Source of the DNA: Mucilaginibacter sp. OK268
GTDB taxonomy: Bacteria > Bacteroidota > Bacteroidia > Sphingobacteriales > Sphingobacteriaceae
DNA: 64,000 nucleotides
NCBI RefSeq assembly: GCF_900103125.1
Contig: NZ_FNJV01000003.1
Coordinates: forward strand, 124,001 to 188,000
Direction of reading: 5' to 3'
The translations under genes and the position numbers were made by a program. This document shows, in pieces, positions 57,512 through 64,000 of the stretch. The notes under the pieces are model-generated. The model was not told the DNA's origin, searched no databases, and worked only from the letters and a program-made list of their open reading frames with translations. Within the stretch, counting starts at the first letter, position 1. Every line of letters begins with the position of its first letter.

Positions 57512-59647
57512 ATGTCTAAAAAGAAAAATAATTCTTCCATAGTTCAGGTACTCACTCAAATGGTGCTTGATATATTTGAACAAAACGGTAATACACCACT
57601 AAACTATAAACAGGTTTCTGCCAAGCTAAATGTTCGCGACCCGGAAGCCCGCGAAATCATATTTGAAATATTAAAAGACGAAGCCAAAAAATCGGTACTA
57701 AAAGAACTTTCGCCCGGTAAATTTCAACTCCTGGAGTTAAAAACATTTATCGAGGGTAAAGTCGATCTCACCAATGATGGCTCGGCCTTTATTGTTACTG
57801 ATGACGAATTTGAAAGCGATATTTTCATAGCCCCCCGTAAACTACGCAATGCTTTAAATGGCGACCGTGTTAAAGTATATGTATACGCCAAAAGCAAAGG
57901 TAAACGCAAAGAAGGTGAAGTGATTGAGATCATCCAAAGGGCTAAAATGGAGTTTACCGGTATTGTAAAATTATCGGAACGCTTCGCGTTTTTTATCCCC
58001 GATGATCGTAAAATGATGCATGACATCTTTATCCCTATCAGCGAACTGAATGGCGCTAAAAATGGGATAAAAGCAGTTGCAGAAATCACGGATTGGCCCG
58101 TAGAGGCTAAGAACCCGATAGGTCGCATCAAACATGTACTGGGAGCCCAGGGCGAGAATGATACGGAAATGAATGCCATACTTGCCGAGTATGGGTTCCC
58201 GCTTTCTTTCCCTGCCGAAGTGGAGCACGAAGCAGAAGCGATCTCTGATGTTATCTCAGAGCATGAAATAGCCAAAAGACGCGATTTTAGAAATATTACC
58301 ACTTTTACTATCGACCCATTTGATGCCAAAGATTTTGACGATGCTTTATCATTTAAACAACTGGATAATGGCAACTATGAAATAGGTGTCCACATTGCTG
58401 ATGTATCTCACTACATCGCACCAGACTCAGCCTTAGATAAAGAAGCACTTGAACGTGCTACCTCGGTTTACTTGGTCGACAGGGTAATACCCATGCTGCC
58501 CGAACGTTTATCAAACGGACTTTGTTCATTGCGGCCTAAAGAAGAAAAACTATGCTTTTCGGCTGTGTTTGAGCTGGATGAAAATGCCTATATCATAAAC
58601 GAATGGTATGGTAAAACCATCATCTACTCAGACAGGCGCTTTACCTATGAGGAAGTACAGGAAGTGATCGAAAACAAGGCAGGCGATTTTGTAGAGGAAA
58701 TATTAAAACTTAATGCATTGGCTTACAAATTGCGTGAGCGCAAATTCAAGAACGGGGCTATCAGCTTTGAAGCAACCGAAATTAAATTTAAGCTGGATGA
58801 ACACGGTAAACCAACCGGCGTTTATGTAAAAGAACGTAAGGATGCACATAAGCTTATTGAAGACTTTATGCTCCTGGCTAACCGCAAAGTAGCCGAATAT
58901 GTAAGCAAACTAGGTAAAGGAAAACATAAATACACCTTTGTATACCGTGCGCACGACTCTCCCAAGCCTGATGCGCTGGCCAATTTTGCGCAATTTGCTG
59001 CTCGCTTTGGTTATAAAGTAAATACCAAATCAGACAAGGAGACGGCCAAATCACTCAACTTTCTGATGGAAGATGTGGAAGGTAAAAAAGAGCAAAATGT
59101 ACTTACACAGCTGGCTATCAGGTCAATGGCTAAGGCTATTTATACCACTAAAACCAGCAGCCACTACGGGCTGGCCTTTGATCATTATACGCATTTCACC
59201 TCTCCTATCCGTCGCTACCCAGACGTTATGGTGCACAGGCTTTTGTTTCATTATTTGCACGGCGGGCAATCAGCCAACGCCGAGCATTATGAAAAACTAT
59301 GTTCACATAGCTCGCAAATGGAAAAGAAAGCCGCAGATGCCGAGCGTGCTTCCATTAAATACAAACAGGCAGAATATTTGAAAGACCAGGTGGGCAATAT
59401 GTTTACCGGTATTATATCGGGCGTTACTGAATGGGGTATGTATGTGGAGATCATTGAGAATAAGTGCGAAGGCATGATCCGCTTGCGCGATATATCTGAT
59501 GATTTTTATACTTTAGACGAGAAAAACTACGCCATTATTGGTCAGCGTAAAAAGAAGATATACCAACTGGGTGATGAGGTACAGATCAGAGTGAAAAATG
59601 TTGACCTGACCAAAAAACAGATTGACTTTTCATTAGTACAAGATTGA
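57512..59647 (+). CDS. rnr: Ribonuclease R
   Basis: 711 aa from ATG 57512 (MSKKKNNSSIVQVL; an upstream TTG 57494 is less likely). Order: N-terminal winged-helix (NYKQVSAKLNV), cold-shock domains (FEGKVDLTNDGSAFIV-like region), RNB catalytic domain with TFTIDPFDAKDFDDALSF (the four-Asp metal site), then S1 domain (GNMFTGIISGVTEWGMYVEI). Degrades structured RNA 3' to 5'. Typical length for Bacteroidota. Monocistronic. Confidence 0.95.
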   Translation: MSKKKNNSSIVQVLTQMVLDIFEQNGNTPLNYKQVSAKLNVRDPEAREIIFEILKDEAKKSVLKELSPGKFQLLELKTFIEGKVDLTNDGSAFIVTDDEFESDIFIAPRKLRNALNGDRVKVYVYAKSKGKRKEGEVIEIIQRAKMEFTGIVKLSERFAFFIPDDRKMMHDIFIPISELNGAKNGIKAVAEITDWPVEAKNPIGRIKHVLGAQGENDTEMNAILAEYGFPLSFPAEVEHEAEAISDVISEHEIAKRRDFRNITTFTIDPFDAKDFDDALSFKQLDNGNYEIGVHIADVSHYIAPDSALDKEALERATSVYLVDRVIPMLPERLSNGLCSLRPKEEKLCFSAVFELDENAYIINEWYGKTIIYSDRRFTYEEVQEVIENKAGDFVEEILKLNALAYKLRERKFKNGAISFEATEIKFKLDEHGKPTGVYVKERKDAHKLIEDFMLLANRKVAEYVSKLGKGKHKYTFVYRAHDSPKPDALANFAQFAARFGYKVNTKSDKETAKSLNFLMEDVEGKKEQNVLTQLAIRSMAKAIYTTKTSSHYGLAFDHYTHFTSPIRRYPDVMVHRLLFHYLHGGQSANAEHYEKLCSHSSQMEKKAADAERASIKYKQAEYLKDQVGNMFTGIISGVTEWGMYVEIIENKCEGMIRLRDISDDFYTLDEKNYAIIGQRKKKIYQLGDEVQIRVKNVDLTKKQIDFSLVQD

Positions 59648-59655
59648 TGTATTGG

Positions 59656-59720
59656 TGAGTGGTTAATTGAGTTAGATTAGGTTGAATGGTTTAAAACATA
59701 ATTAACTCAATAACCACTCA
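59656..59720. repeat. Inverted repeat between rnr and prenyl synthase
   Basis: The 19-nt arm at 59656-59674 (TGAGTGGTTAATTGAGTTA) is complementary to 59703-59720 with a single bulged base; loop about 28 nt. It fills most of the 90-bp gap. May act as 3' hairpin of rnr. Confidence 0.5.
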
Positions 59721-59737
59721 ACCACTTAACTAAAAGA

Positions 59738-60712
59738 ATGAAGCAACTTACTGATTTGCAGGCATTGATAAACGAAGCCATTGATAAACTCAACTTCCCT
59801 CAACATCCTGCAGACTTATATGAACCTATAAGTTATATACTGGCACTGGGTGGCAAGCGCCTCAGGCCGGCACTCTTACTCATGGCCTGCGACCTTTTTG
59901 GCGGCGAAGTGGAAAGTGCAGTTCAACCAGCACTGGCCATCGAGGTTTTCCATAACTTCACCCTGATGCACGACGACATCATGGATAACGCGCCCCTGCG
60001 CCGCGGACAGGTAACGGTGCATGAAAAATGGAACGCCAATGTGGCTATTCTTTCAGGCGATGCCATGATGGTAGAATCGAACAAGCTGATGATGCACGTT
60101 CCCGACGCTATTTTACGCCGGGTGATGGATGTTTTTAACGAAACAGCTACTGGTGTATGCGAGGGGCAACAGATTGATATGAGCTTTGAACAGCGTAGCA
60201 ATGTGGTCATTGACGAATACCTGAACATGATACGCCTTAAAACCGCTGTATTGTTAGGAGGCACACTTAAAATAGGCGCCATTATAGGTGGGGCAGCCCT
60301 GGCAGACGCACAGTTACTATATGATTTTGGCGTGAACCTGGGTATAGCCTTTCAATTACAGGACGACATACTGGATGTTTATGGCGACCCGGACAAATTT
60401 GGAAAACAGGTTGGTGGCGATATCATATCCAACAAAAAAACTTATCTCCTCATCAAAGCCCTTGAATTGGCCAAAGACCACCAGGCGCATGAGCTGAACA
60501 ATTGGTTAACCATGCAACTGTTTGATGTACCAGAGAAGGTAACTGCTGTTACAGGCATCTACAATGAGCTACAGATAAGAAAATACGCCGAAGAAGCCAT
60601 GCACACCTATGCCGACAAAGCGTTTAAAGCATTGGACAATATTAACCTCCCAGAAGAGCGCAGGCAATACCTGCGTCTGTTTGCTGATAGTTTATTGGTA
60701 AGGGAGTATTGA
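59738..60712 (+). CDS. Polyprenyl diphosphate synthase (all-trans)
   Basis: 324 aa. First aspartate-rich motif MHDDIMDNAPLRRG and second motif LQDDILDVYGDPDKFGK; GGKRLRPALLLMACDLFGG near the N-terminus. Condenses IPP onto allylic diphosphate to make a long trans-prenyl chain, in Bacteroidota usually for menaquinone. The residues before the first motif that set chain length (VFHNFTLMHDD) suggest medium-to-long products, but geranylgeranyl cannot be excluded. Confidence 0.92.
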   Translation: MKQLTDLQALINEAIDKLNFPQHPADLYEPISYILALGGKRLRPALLLMACDLFGGEVESAVQPALAIEVFHNFTLMHDDIMDNAPLRRGQVTVHEKWNANVAILSGDAMMVESNKLMMHVPDAILRRVMDVFNETATGVCEGQQIDMSFEQRSNVVIDEYLNMIRLKTAVLLGGTLKIGAIIGGAALADAQLLYDFGVNLGIAFQLQDDILDVYGDPDKFGKQVGGDIISNKKTYLLIKALELAKDHQAHELNNWLTMQLFDVPEKVTAVTGIYNELQIRKYAEEAMHTYADKAFKALDNINLPEERRQYLRLFADSLLVREY

Positions 60713-60716
60713 ACCA

Positions 60717-60829
60717 ACCTTGTTTCCGCTTTGGGTCATGCCGAATTTATTTCGGCACCCCATAAGTAAGATGTTCAGAACGCTGGTTAAATGTCCCGTG
60801 GGATCCTGAAACAAGGTCAGGATGACAGG
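60717..60829. repeat. Structured intergenic repeat-like element
   Basis: Between the prenyl synthase and the terminator. Outer arms ACCTTGTTTC (60717-60726) and GAAACAAGGT (60808-60817) pair over ~90 nt; inside lie hairpins GCCGAA/TTCGGC (about 60740-60757) and TCCC/GGGA near 60794-60803. The words TCATGCCGAA, GATCCTGAAACAAGG and TCAGGATGACAG look like the dispersed palindromic intergenic repeats common in this family. Copy number elsewhere is unknown from this window. Confidence 0.5.
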
Positions 60830-60835
60830 AAATTC

Positions 60836-60878
60836 ATATCAAAAAGCCCTGATCAAATTGATCAGGGCTTTTTGATAT
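60836..60878. terminator. Bidirectional terminator
   Basis: Perfect inverted repeat: arms of 21 nt (60836-60856 and 60858-60878) with core AAAAAGCCCTGATCAA and TTGATCAGGGCTTTTT. Runs of A and T on both sides give T tracts in both directions, between convergent prenyl synthase and EamA genes. Confidence 0.9.
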
Positions 60879-61741
60879 CAGGATTCCGGCACAGGATTTT
60901 TTGTTTTCATAGTTGCTCCCGCACTCGCTATAATGATCAGTGCTACTGCTAACCATTCATTCAAAGAGAGGTATTCGTGAAGAAAAACAAGACCGGAAAG
61001 TGCCGCGACAGCGGGCTCTAGGCTCATTAAGATACTGAATGTTTTTGCAGGAATTCTGCGCAATGCGCTCATCTCTAAAGTAAAGGGAATTGCACTTGAG
61101 AGTAAGGCCAAAAGAAAGCCAGATAACAACATATGAGGTCTGAAATGGGTTAACAATCCATTGCCTATAGCCACTGGTAATACCACGGCTGAAGCGAAAA
61201 TCATACCGATACTCACGGCTTTACCGCCGTCCATTATTTTTGAGATACGTCCGCCCAGGACAATGTAACCCGCCCACAATGCACCGGCAAGTAAGGCAAG
61301 GAGAACACCGATAATATCTAAGCCGTTATTGCTCCACGGTGCAATAAGGGCTATTCCTACCGCCGCCAGAATTACCCATAAAAAATCTATGATCCGTTTA
61401 GAGCCGGTCATGGCAAGCACCAGCGGCCCAATAAACTCCAGGGCAACACCCAATGCTAGAGGTATACGGGCAATAGCCATGTAAAAAATAATATTCATCG
61501 CTCCTAACGTTAAACCATACCAGACCACAGCTTTCCATTGCGTATTGGACAGACTTTTTAGGTTGGGACGGTTAAAAACAATCAGGATAATAGCAGAAAA
61601 AACGATTCTTAATGCAGAAGTTGAAGCAGCACCCAATACCGGAAAGATGCCTTTAGCAATTGCGGCACCGCCTTGAACACTTATAATAGATAATAATACA
61701 GCAGGCACCGCCGGGATTTCGAACCCCTTCTTATTCTTCAT
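60878..61741 (-). CDS. EamA-family drug/metabolite transporter (RhtA-like)
   Basis: 287 aa with ten predicted helices in two EamA repeats. The N-terminus VLLSIISVQGGAAIAKGIFPVLGAASTSALRIVFSA and LGVALEFIGPLVLAM resemble RhtA, the threonine/homoserine exporter. Second repeat: VSIGMIFASAVVLPVA and SLEPAVAALSGLVFLHE. Inner-membrane exporter; substrate uncertain. Its stop lies at the edge of the bidirectional terminator. Confidence 0.9.
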   Translation of the reverse strand: MKNKKGFEIPAVPAVLLSIISVQGGAAIAKGIFPVLGAASTSALRIVFSAIILIVFNRPNLKSLSNTQWKAVVWYGLTLGAMNIIFYMAIARIPLALGVALEFIGPLVLAMTGSKRIIDFLWVILAAVGIALIAPWSNNGLDIIGVLLALLAGALWAGYIVLGGRISKIMDGGKAVSIGMIFASAVVLPVAIGNGLLTHFRPHMLLSGFLLALLSSAIPFTLEMSALRRIPAKTFSILMSLEPAVAALSGLVFLHEYLSLNEWLAVALIIIASAGATMKTKNPVPES

Positions 61742-61893
61742 TTAAAAATGTTTAGTGATAAAAGTAAAGGATTTGACCCGCAACGATGTCAAGTTTGTGT
61801 AAGTTCAACAATTGAAATAATCTTAAAGCGGGTTACATCAGTAAACTAACGGATAAAAGCACACGAGTAATCACGTGATAGCATAAAAAAAGA

Positions 61894-61922
61894 CCCTGAT
61901 CAAATTGATCAGGGCCCTTTTT
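61894..61922 (-). terminator. Terminator of the rplU-rpmA operon
   Basis: CCCTGATCAA (61894-61903) and TTGATCAGGG (61905-61914) with A-rich flank 61884-61890 giving a T tract on the minus strand. Core identical to that at 60848-60868. Lies 23 nt beyond the rpmA stop; the T-rich flank 61917-61922 also suits the plus strand. Confidence 0.85.
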
Positions 61923-61945
61923 AATATCTGTTAAACTAACCGAGA

Positions 61946-62383
61946 TTACTCAGCTGGTGTAGCTTCTTCAGTATCAGCTGCTGCTTCTTTCTTAGCTTTT
62001 GGAGCCGCTGCTTTTTTTGCTTTTGGAGCTGCTTCAGCAACTTCAACTTCGGCAACTGGTGCTTCAACTGCTTTCTTTTCTGCTTTTACTTTAGGTGCAG
62101 GAGCTGCAACTTCAGCAACCGGTGCTGCTGCAACCGGAACTACAGAAACGTATGAACGGTTATCAGCTTTTTTTCTGAACACTACGTGTCCATCAGCTAA
62201 TGCAAATAAAGTATGATCTTTACCAATACCTACGTTAACACCAGGATTGTGTTTGGTACCACGCTGACGTACGATGATGTTACCTGCAATTGCTGGCTGA
62301 CCACCGAATATTTTGATACCTAAACGTTTGCTATGCGACTCACGGCCGTTTCTGGAACTACCGGCCCCTTTTTTGTGTGCCAT
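61946..62383 (-). CDS. rpmA: 50S ribosomal protein L27 with long Ala/Lys-rich C-terminal extension
   Basis: Residues 1-85 are a normal L27 ([56 protein letters not shown]), whose N-terminus reaches the peptidyl-transferase centre. The protein then continues for about 60 residues of alternating Ala/Pro/Val, Lys and Glu (for example [31 protein letters not shown]) to 145 aa; the usual length is about 85-90. The tail is probably disordered and on the ribosome surface. It follows rplU by 50 bp in the standard order. Confidence 0.97.
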   Translation of the reverse strand: MAHKKGAGSSRNGRESHSKRLGIKIFGGQPAIAGNIIVRQRGTKHNPGVNVGIGKDHTLFALADGHVVFRKKADNRSYVSVVPVAAAPVAEVAAPAPKVKAEKKAVEAPVAEVEVAEAAPKAKKAAAPKAKKEAAADTEEATPAE

Positions 62384-62433
62384 TTCTAATATTTTTTATG
62401 GAATTGACTAGCAACTCCAGGTTTAAACTTTAA

Positions 62434-62742
62434 TTATAATGTAATACCAGTGATCTCGATCTTGGTAAATTGCTGACGGTGACCGTTTTTCTTTTTGTAA
62501 CCTTTTCTTCTTTTCTTTTTGAAGATAATTACTTTATCACCTTTTAAATGAGACACGATCTTAGCTGATACTTTAGCACCTTTCAAATCAGAACCTAATT
62601 TGAATTTACCTTCGTTTTCTGCTAACAATACACTGTCAAATTCAATACTAGCGCCCTCATCGCCTTGTAGTCTGTGTACAAAGATCTGCTGGTCTTTTGC
62701 AACTTTGAATTGCTGTCCGGCTATACTTACTATTGCGTACAT
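62434..62742 (-). CDS. rplU: 50S ribosomal protein L21
   Basis: 102 aa, MYAIVSIAGQQFKVAKDQQI, then LKGDKVIIFKKKRRKGYKKKNGHRQQFTKIEI, the L21 RNA-binding signature. Binds 23S rRNA with L20. First gene of the rplU-rpmA operon; normal length, nothing odd. Confidence 0.97.
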   Translation of the reverse strand: MYAIVSIAGQQFKVAKDQQIFVHRLQGDEGASIEFDSVLLAENEGKFKLGSDLKGAKVSAKIVSHLKGDKVIIFKKKRRKGYKKKNGHRQQFTKIEITGITL

Positions 62743-62816
62743 GTTTGTTAATTATTGTTTTAAAATTCGAGGTGCAAATATAGGGATTGATTATTAAATA
62801 AACAACACCATCTATT

Positions 62817-63320
62817 TTATTTTTTAAGTCTTTCCTCTGCGGTATATAAACTTTGCTGAATTTCTTTGATCAATGTTTTATTGGCATCAATCAATCTGAT
62901 GTCGCCTACGAAGCTACTATCGTACACTACGCGCTTGCTTTTTTTCTTGTATTTAAATTCAATAATATAGCGTATCGATCTATTTTTACCCTTAGTGCTA
63001 TCTGCCAGCTCTTTTACCGGAAAATCCCAGAAACCTAGGTCGGCAGCCTTGTGGTGCAAATAAAGCAGGTCATCGCTGGTTAAACGCAGGTGCATTTTCA
63101 CTAAGGAGTCTTGTTTGTTTACATATTGATAATCGCCTGTTTTGGAATCATATTTATTGATCAGGCTATCCACAGGCCCAAATTGTATGGTCATGGAATC
63201 AAAATCAGAGAAACGATATGGCGCGTTTTTGATCATCATGCCATAATAATAAAAGCAGTATGCCAAAAATGGCACTATAATAGTAAGCGCAAAAAATATT
63301 TTCTTGGAACGATCAGACAT
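62817..63320 (-). CDS. Hypothetical membrane-anchored protein
   Basis: 167 aa with one N-terminal helix (KKIFFALTIIVPFLAYCFYYYGMMI) and an extracytoplasmic domain with alternating strands (MTIQFGPVDSLINKYDSKTG, IRYIIEFKYKKKSKRVVYD) and a final helix. Not recognised; resembles small unannotated Bacteroidota proteins. Separated from rplU by 74 bp and from the symporter by 54 bp, all on the same strand. Confidence 0.75.
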   Translation of the reverse strand: MSDRSKKIFFALTIIVPFLAYCFYYYGMMIKNAPYRFSDFDSMTIQFGPVDSLINKYDSKTGDYQYVNKQDSLVKMHLRLTSDDLLYLHHKAADLGFWDFPVKELADSTKGKNRSIRYIIEFKYKKKSKRVVYDSSFVGDIRLIDANKTLIKEIQQSLYTAEERLKK

Positions 63321-63374
63321 GGAATTAATTATTGAATTATTTTGCTAATAAGCTGCAATTTTAAAGATAATTCC

Positions 63375-64000
63375 CTAATTATCCAGTTCCCCTTCCCATT
63401 TACTTACTACCGCGGCAGCCATAGCATTACCTAATACGTTGGTTGCTGACCGGCCCATGTCTAACAATGGGTCAATACCGATCAATAAAAACAAGCCGGC
63501 TTCGGGGATATTGAACATAGATAACGTTGCTGCAATAACCACCAGCGATGCCCTTGGCACCCCGGCCACACCCTTACTGGTCAACATTAATACCAGCAGC
63601 ATAGACAACTGATGACCAAATGATAAATGAATATCATAGGATTGTGCCAGAAACAAGGAGGCAAAAGTCATGTACATCATGGAGCCATCCAGATTAAATG
63701 AGTAACCCAGCGGCAGCACAAAACTTACAATTTTGTTGCTGCAGCCAAAATTCTCCAGCTCCAGCAATACTTTAGGATAAGCAGCCTCACTGGTTGATGT
63801 ACTGAAAGCTATGAGCATAGCATCCTTTATACGGCCTATTAGTTTAAACACCGGCTTTTTCAACACTATAAAGCCAACCAGTATAATAATGAGCCAAAGC
63901 ATCACCAATGAAAAATAAAACTCACTTATAAAAATGCCGTAGGTTGATAATACCCCGAGGCCTTGTTTAGCTATTACGGCTGTGATAGCCCCGAAAACAG
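63375..64000 (-). CDS. Dicarboxylate/amino acid:cation symporter, DAACS family (partial, 5' end outside window)
   Basis: The C-terminal ~208 codons are visible; the frame runs open to the window end (VFGAITAVIAKQGLGVLSTYGIFISEF...), so the TTG at 63908 is internal, not a start. Contains AFSTSTSEAAYPKVL (re-entrant loop), GYSFNLDGSMMYMTFASLFLAQSY, MLTSKGVAGVPRASLVV and GIDPLLDMGRSATNVLGNAMAAAVV, matching GltP/DctA-type carriers. Imports glutamate, aspartate or C4-dicarboxylates with H+ or Na+. Substrate cannot be assigned from the fragment. Confidence 0.93.
   Translation of the reverse strand, partial: VFGAITAVIAKQGLGVLSTYGIFISEFYFSLVMLWLIIILVGFIVLKKPVFKLIGRIKDAMLIAFSTSTSEAAYPKVLLELENFGCSNKIVSFVLPLGYSFNLDGSMMYMTFASLFLAQSYDIHLSFGHQLSMLLVLMLTSKGVAGVPRASLVVIAATLSMFNIPEAGLFLLIGIDPLLDMGRSATNVLGNAMAAAVVSKWEGELDN

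Noticed and set aside
57724..58374. 216-aa open frame on the minus strand inside rnr
   Set aside because: Fully antisense to conserved RNase R codons; Ser/Leu-rich with no family resemblance; a shadow frame.
63375..63908. Symporter starting at TTG 63908
   Set aside because: The frame stays open to the window edge with membrane sequence typical of the family; the true start lies outside.
1..64000. CRISPR arrays, tRNA/rRNA genes, insertion sequences, prophage
   Set aside because: None seen on reading both strands: no regularly spaced repeats, no transposase or integrase, and no cloverleaf with CCA-proximal features noticed in the gaps.

Overview
The window is a low-G+C chromosomal segment of a Bacteroidota bacterium, most likely Sphingobacteriaceae (Mucilaginibacter/Pedobacter-like). 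The evidence is the ECF sigma/FecR/TonB-receptor trio with a SusC-type receptor, DUF4974-type FecR, a SMUG2-like glycosylase, a short TolC-like gene in an exopolysaccharide locus, and rplU-rpmA with an extended L27. Genus is inferred from gene content only. I saw no rRNA, tRNA, CRISPR array, transposase, integrase or phage gene.

Region 1 (1-13.5 kb) is a glycan-degradation locus read outward from a divergent promoter at about 5.8-5.98 kb. On the minus strand lie GH29 alpha-fucosidase, a GH2 exo-glucosaminidase/endo-mannosidase-like enzyme and GH20 beta-hexosaminidase (cut by the window start). On the plus strand lie an ECF sigma factor, FecR anti-sigma, a SusC-like TonB receptor with an STN signalling domain but no SusD partner, and a GH3 beta-xylosidase/glucosidase. 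This enzyme set fits stepwise trimming of N-glycans, possibly plant type.

Region 2 (13.5-19.8 kb) holds scattered accessory genes: a small unknown protein, a SMUG2-like uracil-DNA glycosylase, a secreted type-B carboxylesterase divergent from a Nudix-fold regulator whose catalytic box is destroyed, a tandem-duplicated PhnB-like protein, a dihydrofolate-reductase-like pseudogene with an internal deletion, a small conserved protein and a VOC protein.

Region 3 (20.2-49.3 kb) is an exopolysaccharide cluster interleaved with a hybrid NRPS-PKS system. The polysaccharide part is: receiver protein, phosphoglycosyl transferase with a pseudo-receiver domain, half-length TolC-like protein, Wzc-like co-polymerase without a tyrosine tail, 45-aa membrane peptide, Wzy/O-antigen-ligase-like protein, hexapeptide acetyltransferase, flippase, four glycosyltransferases and an acyltransferase-3. 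The assembly-line part is: free-standing A-PCP-TE; A-PCP-KS-AT-ACP-aminotransferase; C-A-PCP-TE; and an Sfp-type phosphopantetheinyl transferase. Hand-read codes suggest glycine for both TE-containing proteins and a proline-like substrate for the hybrid. The inferred product is a beta-amino (beta,gamma-diamino if the starter is an alpha-amino acid) acyl-glycine. Its co-location with a complete Wzx/Wzy-type sugar pathway raises the possibility of an amino-acid-decorated polysaccharide or a glycosylated small peptide. This is the most interesting part of the window.

Region 4 (49.3-64 kb) is more ordinary: PBP1C, a lipoprotein, an ECF sigma factor coupled to a membrane protein with a beta-barrel-like end, a 3'-5' exonuclease, a fused oligopeptide-type ABC ATPase, RNase R, a polyprenyl diphosphate synthase, an EamA transporter, rplU-rpmA, an unknown membrane-anchored protein and a dicarboxylate/cation symporter cut by the window end. 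Several intergenic gaps here hold long hairpins or repeat-like elements.
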